Below are positions 27,401 to 42,400 of a stretch of DNA of 64,000 nt, one piece after another. The notes under the pieces were generated by a model, which searched no databases, was not told where the DNA came from, and worked only from the letters and a program-made list of their open reading frames with translations. The position numbers and the translations under genes are program-made. The stretch spans positions 14,541,507 through 14,605,506 of the forward strand of contig BSQZ01000004.1 of assembly GCA_033239005.1 (NCBI GenBank), given 5' to 3'. How positions within the stretch are numbered: the stretch's first letter is position 1; every line of letters starts with the position of its first letter. Source of the stretch: Lamellibrachia satsuma (lineage: Eukaryota; Annelida; Polychaeta; Sabellida; Siboglinidae).

Positions 27401-30400
27401 AGTGACCACCTGCTGAACTGTCCTGAACAGCCATTGCTGCCAGCAGGTTTTAGCACCCATCAGGCTCCAGACTAGCCCCTGCCACGCCCCATAAGTCAGG
27501 ATGTTATGATGCCAGGGCAACAAAGTGCAAACAGAGTGCAGACCACACAGGCCCTGTCTGATGAGCGTGTGTGTGCGTGCACCCGTGCGCGTGCGTGGTG
27601 TGGTGCGGGTGCATGTGTGAGCATGAATGTGTTTATGTGTATGCAGACCCTGACAAGTGTGCATGTGTGTGTTTTTGCACATATTTCTTAGATATACATC
27701 TGCATGAAGATGATGCCACTGGCAAATACAGGTGTACACCCAATTTGTGGGATTTTATTTGTTCTGATCTGCATTAGTATAAATGTTCACATATAGGTCG
27801 ATGTAACTCAAAGTTTCATGTGAGCAAGAGAGGGGGGGAGTCTAGTGTGAAATGATATCAGTGTCATGTAGTGCCACACATTGATGTTTTGAGATCACCC
27901 ATAGGCTATATTGTGTGATGTTTGCTGTAGGCAGGACCTCGAATCTCGTCGAACGCTGCGAGCACTCTCCGTAACTTCTGTAGCTGGCAACACGAGCACA
28001 ACGAGCCGGACGACTCGAGTCCATTCCATCACGACACTGCCATTCTACTCACCAGGTGGGGACACTGCAGCTGATGGTGAAAGCCGAATGTTGTCGGAAA
28101 TTACAGTTTCTTTTGCGCGTGTGAAGCTTGTTTATATATGGCCCCTTTTATCCATGAAATTGTATAAAGGCCCTATTAAAGGGACCTTTAAAAGTTAGGA
28201 AAAGTTGTTCATAACTGGTATTTATCCACAAGAAATCAAAGTGTTTTCATTGATACAGAGATTAGGTCTTAGTAATGAATTATTTATATGTGTGTGTACC
28301 GATAGGCGGATGGACGGGTGAACAGATCAGTTATTTTGCAACATAAATAAAATAATTATGAAATATTATGTATATGTACAATATAATATTTAACAATTAT
28401 TTTGTCTGTGTTGGAAACACAAGTTTACAACCTGATCTGAACTTATCTAAATTAGCAACTCAAGCAATGGCTTTTACTTGCAGGGAAGATATTTGCCGAT
28501 CATCACGGAAATGTGATACCCTTGGTAAGTGTTTTATTGTAATTTATTAATGATGATAATCACAAAGAAGCTTAATCACGCATGATTTGTATCATTCTTT
28601 GATGTTGGTAATTGTATAGCTTTATCTCAGTTCCTATATTTGTGGCCTGGAATACAGTGTGGAAATCTGGTAAATCATGGTCGTGTTCGTACAACAGATT
28701 GGTCTTTCCTGTGGTCAATCACTTGCGTAGTGTAAATAGTCAACGTTTATTAGCAATATTTCACTAGAAGTGTTAGTTTATTGCAGTGTTAATGTGTCTG
28801 CTTATCAGTGATCTTGGTACATGTGCTGAGTGACAACTGCAGAATCTCTTTGTGTGGCCGATAATGTGTGGCTCATCTTCTTGCAATGAGTTTACAGAAT
28901 TTTGTATTCTGAATATTATATTGTTTTTATATTATTTATGAGGCTGTCTAAAAAAAATTTAATTGTTTTGTGTTCAGAATTTTTTTGCAGTTGTGGGGTA
29001 TATGACTGCTTTTCTGAGAAAGACAGATAATATGATATTTACGAATTGTGTTGTTTATTGGTCCTCCTTAATTTAATTTTTTCTTTTTCTAAATAATTTC
29101 ACAAAAAGCTTGTTTGTACAAATCCGTTATTTAGTTTGATGAAACCATTGGACAAACCATTAAATTATTTTTATCAGATCTTTTAAAAATTTAGCAAAAA
29201 AGGGGCAAAAGTGGTTTGGCTTTATATACTATAGCATATAGTATATAAAGCCAATTCATGCTTTTTGCAAATTCCCTATCAAAGCCAATTCTTTGAATGA
29301 TTTTAATAAAAGTCTGCACTTGTTTATTAAATTGACTGCACATTACTTCATCCATGCACTACATATTTAAACATCAACAAACCTGATTCATGATGAGCTA
29401 AATCTGTTCAGGAGGAAGTTTGTAGCTGTTGTCATGACAATGTCACTTGTAGGGTTGGCGGAGCTGGGAACGATGTGTGATTCCAAGCGAACCTGTTCCA
29501 TCATAGAAGACAATGGTCTCAGTGCCGCATTCACCATCGCTCATGAACTAGGCCATGTGTAAGTGAAATGGCTGAATTTTTTACTCTGCAATGAAACTGA
29601 ATTGGGGTCAAATACATTTTTGTGGATCAAATACAAATATGTTGCAACCTTGAGCAGTACAGCCAGCATTCGTTCGCACGCACGGGGCCGACCCTCTGGA
29701 ACACGCTGTCTGGAGACCTGCGGTTGATTGAGTGCATGGACACATTTAAAGCACATCATAATACATAATTTTATACAAAGTTTTACTCTGTTATCATATT
29801 ATTTATTATTTTAATTGTCTACTAGTTGTATATTAGTTATTTATTCATTAATATTTATTCAGTAATATTTAATAACCTAGTTATCAAAATATTTATTATT
29901 CTTAGTTGAATGTAACAATTGACAATTTGTATACAGTTTAACTACCGATGGTATTTATATATATTTAGCCTTTATTATCAAACTCCTGAACAGGGTCTTA
30001 CTCTGGATATGAGTGTATAATTAAAGGTTATTATTATTATTATTGACAATATTTATTTTAAATACAAATGCCTGGATTTTAAATTCATGCAAGTGAGCCA
30101 GACATTAATAACATGTAGAAATATTGGTTGATCCCTGTCAAAGCAATCACTGATTGTTCCCTGTGGTGCAGCAGGGATGTTCCTGGTAAAATTGTGCATG
30201 AAACTGTTCTTACGATCAACACAGAGATTTAATTTTTAATGTTTATCTTTAACGGGAATGTACACCAATTTATATTGGTTAACTGACAGTTAGTTGGGTG
30301 TTTCATATATCTCAAATACCAGGGGTACTCTGAATTTTCAGTCTGAAAGTACATATAACAGTATTGTACTTCGTGTCTTAATCTTCATTGCTGTTGTATA

Positions 30401-33400
30401 TTAAATGTCAGAAGTTGTATAAAGCAGGAATCTGACAGACGAATAAACCATCCCGGGAAAAACGTTATATTTCACCTCCAAAGGTGAAGATTTAGGAAGA
30501 TTTAATTACAGTAAAGCCGTCTCTCCATGTGTCGTAAAACTGGCATACTATAACTTATCACTAAATTGTGTATTTCTAAAAATGTTAAGAGGTGAAAAAA
30601 ACAAAAACAATTGTAACACATTTTGTACAGATGCTATTTTTATACCTTTTTAGCCAATCAAGATGTTATCAGATCTAATAAATTTGATCTTGCAGTGTCT
30701 GCATCATCCAGTAAAACCGTCATTCAGCTAACCAACGAAAATCGTTCTACATTGCCTTTAGTAAAACGTTGTACAACGTCCGACTGACTGTGCCATGCTT
30801 ACAGCCTCAGTCTGCCCCACGATGATGACAAGGTGAAATGTAAGGAGTTCAAGGACCAGAAGCTTGGTCTCTTCCACGTCATGTCGCCCACCCTCGACTA
30901 CAGCACCAATCCTTGGTCCTGGTCCGTCTGTAGTAAGAACCTCATCATCAAATTTTTAGAGTGAGTAGTGTTTTTTGTGTTCTACTGAGGTTGTTTTGAA
31001 TGTTTTTTCTCTAGTGCTTGTATAAAAGGCACTTACAATAAGAAAATCGGTCGGTTGGTCTGGTCCGGTGCAATTACAAAATACCAATTCCAGTTATCAA
31101 TTTGATATCAAGATAAAAGTGTATGAACAGATCAACCATAGACGTATTCAACGCAACAAATAACATATATTTTAGAACAGCTGTATTTAATTTCTGCATA
31201 TTGGTAATACATGATAAACGCAACATATATTTTATTGATTAATGGTAGTGAATAATTTGAGTTAAAACGTTACATGATGTAAATGCAAATGTTACTGAAA
31301 ATACCACTTACATTTTCAACAATTCCATTTACTTTAAAAACAAAACACCAATTCCAGAATTGGCATTGGTTTTTCATTTCCATTTACAATGATCCTAAGT
31401 GTGACGACAAGTAAGCACCTACCATGTATGGACTGTGCTGTAGCTCTGGCCATGGGGATTGTCTACTGGACCCACCCACAGCCGTTGACTACAACCATAA
31501 GTTGAAGATGCCTTTAAAGAGTCGCACCCAGCCAGGGGAAGTGTATGACAAGGACGTCCAGTGCGACCAAGTGTTTGGAAAGGGCTCAGTTATCTGCCCT
31601 TTCATGGTGAGATATTATACCTGTGTGCTGGGCATTTGGAGCACAACCCGGGTTTGGGGTTAATTGTAATTTTTTATTTAAAAACTGGATTATCAAAGAA
31701 CGAATAAACGAGACATATATAATATTTGAGAACAGCGCCAGCGCCAGTGTGAGATAAAAATTTCACCCCCGTGAAATATTCACCCTTCCCCCATTTTAGA
31801 AAAGCCATGAATTTTTTCAACTCTGGTATTGATAGATCTAAAGGATATTGCTAATTGCAATGAATAATTAAGACAAATGGTTAATTAACTGAATAAACCC
31901 TCACCTAGACGTGTTTATTTCATATTAAATATTACCCTGTGGTGAGGATTTAGTGAGGGTGAACATTTGATTTCACATGACATAAAAATTCACCCCCATG
32001 AAATATTCACCCCTCCCTGAGCCAAACACAGCATTACTGTTGACTTGTGAACACTTTGTTGCTGTCAGATTATATTTGTTTTACATGTCTATATAATTGT
32101 AATTATGGATATAGCTATCTATATATCAGATTAAAAAATATATATATAAATAATAAATCTTGATTTTTTTATCTTAGAACATCACAAATTTGTTCAACCC
32201 TGATGTTAAAATGTCTCAATGATACATTGTTGACTGCAATGGTTATTTAATGCTAATGGTTAATTAATGAAAATATATTCAATGAATTAGAAGGGGGGGT
32301 GATAGATTTAGGGGGGTGAAAATTTTATCTCATACCGGCAGTGCTGTCACCTCTGAAGTTGTGTTGGGGATGACAGTGAAACCTTGAGTCTGTGTGTAGG
32401 CTGGCTAGCTTGGTAGTCAGTCAGCATATTGGTTTTTGGGAAGATCCCTTGGGGCTGATAGATAAACGTTGCGGTGAACCCTGTCTGGAATGGTAAATTG
32501 CAGCATCACAAAGCTTCACATCACATTGCCAGTCTGTAATAAGTTAACCTCACCTTCTTGTAGCCAGATAGTAATAAGATAACCCTCTGTCTCTTGTAGC
32601 CAGTCTACAATAAGTTAACCCTATGTTTCTAGTAGCCAATCTGTAATAAATTCACCCTCTGTCTCCTATCTTATAGCCAGTCTGTAAGCGACTGTGGTGC
32701 ACAAGAGCGGGAAATTCAGAGAACAGCGGCTGTAGGACGCAGCATATGCCATGGTCTGATGGTACACTCTGTGCACCGGGGAAGGTAACAGCTCATCGAC
32801 TCTGTTAAGTCAATCAAACATGTTTATTATGTTATTATTATGTTATTATTATGTTATTATTATTATGTTTCCTTTTTGCTATTTTACAAATTTTTATTGT
32901 CCTGTCTAGTTGCCAGTTGTCACTGTTTCCTTTCTCTGTATTACTATTGTACACATAAATATGTGTGTCAGTCTATGTACACAGACATGCACATGACCTT
33001 ACTAAAGCTTGAGTTTAAGCCTTGAAGAGAGGGAAAACTCAACCAGAAGAAGAGACATATAACCCATGTCTGTCCAGGCTTTACTATTTTGACGCATCTT
33101 GTTTTGCTATTAAAGATACGTTTTTATCCTAAAATCATGTTATATTGTATATAAAGTACGTATTCTAATATCATGACTGCCCAAATGTGTTTTGATGAAA
33201 AACAATTTTGTTATAATTTGCCCTTCATCTGTTTATTAATGTAAACCCTGATGTTCAATACATACATTCAGCTGTTGACAATTTCTAACACCACTGGATG
33301 GTGAGATGTCGTATTGGGTGTCATGCCGTTTCCCGGAAGTCCAGGGTGTGTCTGTTGTTTGTAGTGGTGCCAGCGAGGGAACTGTGTCGAGCGTCACGAG

Positions 33401-36400
33401 TACACACCAGTAGATGGCGCCTGGAGCAAGTGGAGCTCATATGGAGAATGCACTCGAACCTGCGGGGGCGGTATCAAGCAGTCGCAACGATTCTGCAACA
33501 ATCCAACGTATGTCATGCCATTGGTAGAAGATCTCTTAGATCTTTTTCGTGCAGCCTTTATGGGTGGACATGGACCTTTTATTTATTTAACATATTTTAG
33601 CTGATTTTAAACTGATTTTACTTATTTTTATTTATTTTAAACTGATTTTATTTATTGAAAAAAATTTTTGCACAGGTTTTTTCCAGGATGTACGATGCAT
33701 TACAAATGTCTAATTTATTTATTATCTCTGTTACTCAAAAATAACAATAAAGACTAACTCTACTGATCAGTCTTATTTGTTTACTAATATATTTGGATAA
33801 CCAAAACCACATGAAGGTATTAAGTCTGATGGGTTTTTATATTGGAAAACTTCACTTTTGGGCAGTTAAGATGATATACTTTATACTGTATAACATGATT
33901 GTATGATAAAAACTATCCAATTGTTACTATTAGAGTATGCACACTCATTGTTACCTCATAGTGTAGGATTAAATACCGTACTCATTCAATTTGTTGTTTT
34001 CAGGCCAAAGTACGGAGGTAGCTTTTGTACCGGACAGAGGGTGAAGTTCAAATCATGTAATACAAAGGTAAGCCATGGTGATTGGCGAATTCGGTTGTCC
34101 CGTTACCATTTGAGAGACTCAGAAACTAAGAATTGAACACCACAACATTATTGTGTCTAAAGTATCAGTTTACGTTGTACAATAGAATATTAGTAACTGT
34201 TTTGTTATATCTGATAACATGTAGGCTCTTGCCAAGTTATTACATAATTAGCAACTATTGTCATCATAAGAATTGCTATTTTTGTATGCTTCGCGTTTCT
34301 AGAGAATTAAATTGCAATTGTGTATACAAATCATGCAAGTTCATCTCAACAATGAGTCCAGTTGCTGCCGTTTCAAAGTTTTGGGAAGTTAGGCAACTTT
34401 GTTCACCCCACTTTGTTCACCCCACTTTGTTCACTCCACTTTGTTCACCCCACTTTGTTCACCCCACTTTGCCTGTGTATTATGGAAGAGACACTAAAAG
34501 TCGATGGTCCCTTGTATCTGGTGTCTATGGCAGGGGAAATAGAAGATCCCACGCACAGGTAAATGTGGACTCACTATCTCTAACACATTACAACAAAGCT
34601 CCAGAGTGGGACATGTACAATGTATGAAGAAAAGAAAAAATGTGTAGCAAACTTTGAACCATTAGAATGAACTAAACTGAGATACACTAACTAGAGAGAT
34701 TTGTTGACACCAATGTTTCGCTGCAGGATTGCGCAGATAGCCAAATGAGGTTCCGTGATTTACAATGCTCCCAGTTCGACGGCAAACACTTCAACATCAA
34801 TGGGCTTCATCCTAATGTACGATGGGTCCCAAAGTATGCTGGCAGTAAGTGAAGTTGAAACTGTCTTATTGAAATGTGTTGCTAAGGAACTTTCACATGC
34901 AATAAATTCTATTAGGAAAAACCAGATGTACCCCTGTGATAAGTTATTTTACTCATTGTAACTTAATTAATATTTTCCGTAATTTTATTCACATTAGTTA
35001 GCAGTATTAAAAAAGTTACTTTTTAATATATTATTAGTATATTTTTTTATTGTGCTATATTCATTTTATTTTATTGTTGTCAGTAGTAGTATTTTAATCT
35101 ATTTATTTTTATTTTAGCAACTCTAGATTTATTAATTTAATTAATTAATGTTAACAATTTTTAATATGATATCTTTAAAATATGTTATTATTATCACTGT
35201 ACACTGTGTTTGACGTTGTGTCTGCATTGACAGTTGCCCTGAAGGATCGCTGCAAGATGTTCTGTCGAGTGGCCAGCAGCAGTGCATACTACATGCTGTC
35301 TGACCAAGTAGTGGACGGCACAAAGTGTGGCCCCTACACCTCGGACATCTGTGTCCAGAGCAAGTGTCAAGTAAGGGGCTGTTCACAATTGTCGACATCC
35401 ACTTATTTGTACCAAGCGTACTATGTCTCACCTCCCTTCCCTGAATTTGTACTTTAAAAAATGTCGATAATTTTCCTGATTGAAAAAACAATAGTAGTTC
35501 CTTACCAGTTCACTGCATGGCGCTGAACGACAAAACACTGGTCATATTTCACATGCGACTGACATTTGTTTAAATTAGATTTAACAAGATTTAACAAGAT
35601 TGCAATCTCGAACAACAAGTTCCAGATGGCAAGTGGACAAGGAAGCCATTGGCTTATCGAGAGTCCAACAATTTTCTCATCTATGTGTAGCCCGCCCTTA
35701 TCAGATATCTGTCAATTCTATTTTTAAACATATTCACACTACTAGCATTAACACAATCGTTTGGCAGTTTGTTCCATTCATTTATCACCCTCTGTGAGAA
35801 TGAGTACTTTCTCATGTCCAACCTACACTGCTCCTTAACTAAGGATGCAGGCCTTGACCCCTCCCCCCTTAGTACACTGTACGATTAGGTAAATGTTGAC
35901 AATTGTGAGCGACCCCTAAGTACCCCATATCTTCCTATATTTGACTCCAAGCAGGGTACTGACATGCATAATAATTTTATTGACACTTAAGACAATTTCA
36001 GTGAAATAAAGTTAGCAACACATGAAAGACATTATATGTTCTGAAAATCGTGACCATTTTCTGGTATTTCTGGACTCACAGGAGTCCTTAGTCCAGCCTA
36101 AACCATGGCGAGATGAGACATGACTATATGGCCAAGTATCTAACCATTCCGTGACCAGATAACAAAGTGAAACATGGCTGTTGTTATGTTGGCTTCAGAA
36201 AGCTGGCTGTGACAATCGGCTCGGCTCGTCAAAGAAACGTGACAGATGCGGCATCTGTGGCGGCAAAGGCCGGACGTGCGTGAGGATCTCGAGAACTTTC
36301 AATGAAGTAAGATATGGTAGGATACATCGCCATAACTTGATAAGCACTTGGCTGTAGTAATCTCTTGCCGTAGCATGCTTGTAGTTGTGACGTGGTCCAG

Positions 36401-39400
36401 ATGGTTATGTCGAGGTTGTGACGTGGTGCTGGTGGTCATGATGTAGAACTGGTGGTTGCGTTGCAGTGCTGGTGGTCGCGACACGGTACTGGTAGTCGCG
36501 ACGTGGTGCTGGTGGTCGCGACACGGTACTGGTAGTCGCAACGCGATGCTGGTGGTTGCGACACGGTACTGGTAGTCGCGACGTGGTGCTGGTGGTCGCG
36601 ACACGGTACTGGTAGTCGCGACACAGTGCTGGTGGGCGGTGCTGGTGGTTGTGATATAGTGCTGGTTGTTGTGATGTGGTGCTAGTAGTAGTACTGGTGA
36701 TGGCAGAAGTATTTGTGCTTGTGGTGCTGGTGGTGTGGTGCTGGTGGTTGTGATATAGTGCTGGTTGTTGTGTTGTGGTGTTAGTAGTAGTACTGGTGAT
36801 GGCAGAAGTATTAGTGCTTGTGGTGCTGGTGGTGTGGTGCTGGTGGTTGTGATATAGTGCTGGTTGTTGTGTTGTGGTGTTAGTAGTAGTACTGGTGATG
36901 GCAGAAGTATTAGTGCTTGTGGTGCTGGTGGTGTGGTGCTGGTGGTTGTGATATAGTGCTGGTTGTTGTGTTGTGGTGTTAGTAGTAGTACTGGTGATGG
37001 CAGAAGTATTAGTGCTGGTGGTGTGGTGCTGGTGGTTGTAATATAGTGCTGGTTGTTGTGTTGTGGTGTTAGTAGTAGTACTGGTGATGGCAGAAGTATT
37101 AGCGCTTGTGGTGCCGATTGTGATGGTGTGTGTCGGTGGCGTTGTTGTAGTGATAATGAAGTAGAAATAACAATATTAGTAGTCGTTAGTAGTCGCATTG
37201 ATGATGTAGCAATAATAATGACAGATCATGATGATGTAGAAGTGAAATACAATTGGTGAGCCAGCACTGATTAGTGGTTGTATGGTTATGGCTGTGATTG
37301 GTTCTAACTGTGATAGGGCTGGGTATACCAATATCAACTACATTTGAACAGTCTAACATGTTTAAAGATTCTATTTTATTTATTTTCGATGTGGTGTTTT
37401 GTGAACTTTACCAATGTGTACATGACAATCTCTAAACTACTTCTGATGTGCAGAGCTACCACGTGAACAAGCAGATAAAGTTCGGTAAGCCTTGCAAGCG
37501 AACAGAGAAACCTAAACCATCTTGGGAGCATGCTTGATCAAACTGCCAGGGCACTCTTTCTGCACTGGTGCAGGGCTTGATCAACGGCACTTAGTGCATC
37601 GTGGCAGCATGCACTGTTGTTGTTAACGATGTTACTGCACCATCACCTTAACCATTACAGTACTGTGATCCTCATGTGTTGTGACCCCTGAGTACTGCAT
37701 TCACAGTGACTTTGTCAGAAAATCGACTATACCACTTCAAATGTAGCAGCAACAATATATTTTATGAATAGGAACACTATATATATTATGAAAGTAGAAT
37801 AATTAACAAGTAAAACAAGACAGACAATTTTAGTTATCGTCACCATGGTAACCAACAATCCAAGAATTACATCACTCAAAGCAGCATTTAAATATATACT
37901 GCCATTGCTATCATAGATTTTGGCAATCAGTTACAAAAAACTGCAAAAATCTCAAAAAAGTATTAAGCGATAATCCATGATTACTTGTATTGAAATTAAT
38001 GACTGTATATAACAAGTGGCTCCACATAGTGGATAATTGTGATTAAAAACGGCCCTTTGTACTGTAGCATCACAGACCGTGTGGCTGGTATAGCAACCTA
38101 TGTTACTGAAATGGTTAAGATTGAGGCTATTGAAGACAGTCCAGGCAGGAATGTTTATGTACGGAAATTTTGTGTGAATTGATCGATTTTCAATTCAAAA
38201 TCCTGCATGTTGTTCCACACCATCAGTGTTTAAGAAACGCACAGTTTATGAAGAAGGAAATGTTTATCAGCTGATTTTTTTTTACTTATAGTACACAAAG
38301 TCATCAAAAACAAGCAAAATATAGGTAGTGAGTTTTTGTTGAAACTATAAATATCACAAAATAAATATTAATAAATTTTTTTGTTTTAGAATGTCACATA
38401 AAAAATAATATTTATTGATATATCTATCAGTGCATTTTATTTTAGAGTAATGGTGTATACACATATATACATATAATTATACATGTTGGAAATATCCCAC
38501 CAATACCCAGCCCTAGGGTAGCAGTAGCATTAACAATTAGTAGTCATATTAATACAAGAATTGATTGGTTGTTGTGAATTTCCATAAATGTTCCTGTACC
38601 CCTGATTTTGTACTCTATGTTTTCGGCAGTAATAAAACAGTTTTGATTCATGATGTTCAATGACGTTAGCAGAAGAAATTGCTATTGTATTATTAGTTAT
38701 GGTATCTGCAGTAATAGTTCAAATAATGATGTTGTTGAATGTGTCTGTGGTAATATAAATTTTGTGTGTGTGTTGAAATGAGAGTCATTTTAATTTAATG
38801 ATAAAAATTACACCAGACAGTTTAATTTACGTGATAAAGTAGACCATTAATTTTAATATGTTTCGCAGTCTCGGTATTGTTAATTCAAGAGTCCCCCAGA
38901 GAGTAGTAATTTCATGATTGTTCAGAAGGCGGCAGCACGTGTCCCTACTGAGTTGTCTCTGGCTTTGCTGCAGGATACAATTCAGTGGGGCGAATACCGC
39001 GCGGTGCCACAGATATTGACATTCGCCAGCACGGCTACAATAACCTCACAAAGGACGACAACTATTTGGGTGAGTTTTGATGTGAATTGTGGATGGTATT
39101 GAGGGAATGAAAGTAAGCCACTGGAGGAGACCTAACAATTCACAATTTCTCTCGCGTTCGCATGACAACACAAGTTAGGTGCTTCAGTTCCTATGCCTTG
39201 GCACTGACGTGGCACGGTTGAAGGCATTCATACACATAGTACAGTTATCTTTTTACTTTACACAAGGCCCTGCTGCTGTTTCAAAACTGGGCATTTTTAT
39301 TCACCCCATTTTGTCTATCGGAAGAAACACTAAAACCAATGGTCCCTTCTGCCTGGTGCATATGCCAGGGGAAGTAAAAGATCCCACGCGGGGTAAATGT

Positions 39401-42400
39401 GTAAGCTGCTGTGGACTCCATCTCTCACGAGCCACTGCTGAAGCGTCCGTGATGCAGCTTAGTCAATTCTGCTAACTGCCTCGCAAGAGGACACGATTGA
39501 ATGGAACTTCACACTTACCTTTCTACTCGGGTGGTATGTTATTTGTTATCTATTGATGTCATCATTATGAAGATTCCTGGGTGGTATGTTATTTGTTATT
39601 TATTGCTGTCATCATGAAGATTCTCGGGTGGTATGTTATTTGTTATTTATTGATGTCATCATTATTTTGATTCCCGGGTGGTACGTTGTTTGTTATTTAT
39701 TGCTGTCATCATGAAGATTCTCGGGTGGTATGTTATTTGTTATTTATTGATGTCATCATTATTTTGATTCCCGGGTGGTACGTTGTTTGTTATTTATTGA
39801 TGTCATCATTATGAAGATTCCCGGGTGGTATGTTATTTGTTATTTATTGATGTCATCATTATGAAGATTCCCGGGTGGTATGTTGTTTGTTATTTATTGA
39901 TGTCATCATTACAAAGATTCCCTGTTGGTATGTTAATTGTTATTTATTGATGTCATCATTATTTTGATTCCCGGGTGGTACGTTGTTTGTTATTTATTGA
40001 TGTCATCATTATGAAGATTCCCGGGTGGTATGTTATTTGTTATTTATTGATGTCATCATTATGAAGATTCCCGGGTGGTATGTTGTTTGTTATTTATTGA
40101 TGTCATCATTACAAAGATTCCCTGTTGGTATGTTAATTGTTATTTATTGATGTCATCATTATTTTGATTCCCGGGTGGTACGTTGTTTGTTATTTATTGA
40201 TGTCATCATTATTTTGATTCCCGGGTGGTACGTTGTTTGTTATTTATTGATGTCATCATTATGAAGATTCCCGGGTGGTATGTTATTTGTTATTTATTGA
40301 TGTCATCATTATGAAGATTCCCGGGTGGTATGTTGTTTGTTATTTATTGATGTCATCATTACAAAGATTCCCTGTTGGTATGTTAATTGTTATTTATTGA
40401 TGTCATCATTATTTTGATTCCCGGGTGGTATGTTATTTGTTATTTATTGCTGTCATCATGAAGATTCCTGGGAGGTATATTATTTGTTATTTATTGATGT
40501 CATCATTACGAAGATTCTTTGTTGGTATGTTATTTGTTATTTATTGCTGTCATCATTATTTTGATTCCCGGGTGGTATGTTACAGCCCTGCGAGACAGCC
40601 AGGGAGAATACATCTTGAATGGCAACTTTATTGTGAGCATGTTCAAGAAGGAACTGAAGATCAAAGGCAGTATCCTGGAATACACGGGGTCTGACAACGT
40701 AGTGGAGCGCATCAACAGTACTCAGATTCTGCACGATGATGTCGAGTTACTGGTGAGCACAGCCGTTTTATTCAATTTTAAAACAAGCAACCAATGTTGA
40801 CCATAGCATTTCCACCCTCAGCATTTCCACCCTCAGTGGTCCTGCACTCTGATGAAGACTTGTGCACCCCTGTTCATGAGGTCATACTTAACATTTCTTG
40901 TTTGTTGTGCCTCTGAGCTCGGGCTCCTGAGGACATAGGCACTATAGAAGTTTGCTATTATTAATTCATGCATTAATTTACATGAGCAAAGTTGCTTCAT
41001 GTTGGCTTCATATAAAATTGATTACCTTTTTATGATATAATCTTGGGTAGGGATGATCTTGCAAAATCAATGTATGACAATTCACATAACTAATGGCATT
41101 TAACCTGAGGTGCTCCCCTTCATGAAAGTTGAATTACATTGACCAGTGTGCAGCTTCATAGTTGTCAGGTGGCACCTCAACCATCATAGCACACAACTGC
41201 TTGCATATGTGCGAAGTCAGCACAGTTATGAATTGGGATCTGAAAAATAAACAATGTTTTTGGGGAAAATACATCAATACAATACAATACAATACTCGTT
41301 TATTTAGACCCATCATCATTTGCACTTTACATGTATATTGGAATACATCAGCAGCATTGTTATATAATTTGCATATTAAACAACGCATTATTTATTTGAG
41401 AATGCAAAATAAAAAAGTATGGCATATATTGCATTAATTGGATAAAATATATAACATGTTGTAATTAAATTCAAGAAAAGTGCAACACTGTACAACACTA
41501 AATGGTAGGAATGGAGTAGGAATGCTATAAGCTGGTTAACCTGTTAAAAGGTTATTATTATTATTATTGAAAGCTTGTGCTTGTTACAGACATGAAGTGA
41601 AACGTGTGTTTCGCTTATGCAATCCTGGCTTGCATACAGTAAGCTCAGTTAAGGTTAAAACATTAGATAAGTTAATAAATAAATAGATAAAAAATCAAAC
41701 GTCTGTCATTAAAAAGGTGCTTAAAAACAGTTATTGAAATGTCACTTTAAAAGTTTGAAGAAAATGATTAATAATCAAACATCGGGTATATAAATAAATA
41801 ATTAAAATAAAAAATTCAATAAATAGAAAAAATCCACATCATTAAAAATAGTCAATAAAAGTCGCCGCCTATGCAGTAGTTGTGCCACAACTCTCGCCAC
41901 TGTCCGTGCGATAAGGTTATACGCATTTATACAGCTTTATACAGAATTTCAAGTAAAAAATACGGATTTCAGTCTGAACTTGGGTTTTTGCTTTGGACGT
42001 CAATCTTGTGTCATGTGTCTGTTCGCTGCAGGTGTTGTCGGTGGGAGACCTGCATCCTCCAGACATCAGCTATAGCTTTGTCATCTCACAACCAGCCTCT
42101 GGACAAGCCTCCTACTCACCCAGTGTCAACTATGTATGGTCACGCAAGAGAGGGCCATGGAGTCGCTGCGACAAAGCATGTCAAGGTGAGTTGTTGTCAT
42201 GCCAACAGCCATGACAAGTGCTCATTATAGTTAATTTAAGATAATATATGGAAAATTATTAATATTCTTCATTACAGTGGGACACGCTAAATCCAAGGAA
42301 CGTGATAAAAAGCTAGGCTTGAAAGGATATGTTTTTAAATGTGTGTGCGTTTCTATAGTATTTTAAAGTAATTTTAAAAGCTGCAGTTCTCATTGATTTG

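Noticed and set aside
27560..27777. Cys/Val-rich open frames in a GTGTGC-rich stretch
   Set aside because: They are produced by alternating GT/GC simple sequence and are present on both strands.
36299..37198. 299-codon open frame on the minus strand, rich in Thr, Pro and His
   Set aside because: It follows the 99-bp (33-codon) minisatellite exactly and repeats one peptide block. It overlaps a coding exon edge of the ADAMTS gene on the other strand and has no known domain.
39526..40583. Regular 50-bp repeats that might suggest a CRISPR-like array
   Set aside because: Units are contiguous, without unique spacers, and lie in an intron of a eukaryotic gene. It is a minisatellite with higher-order structure.
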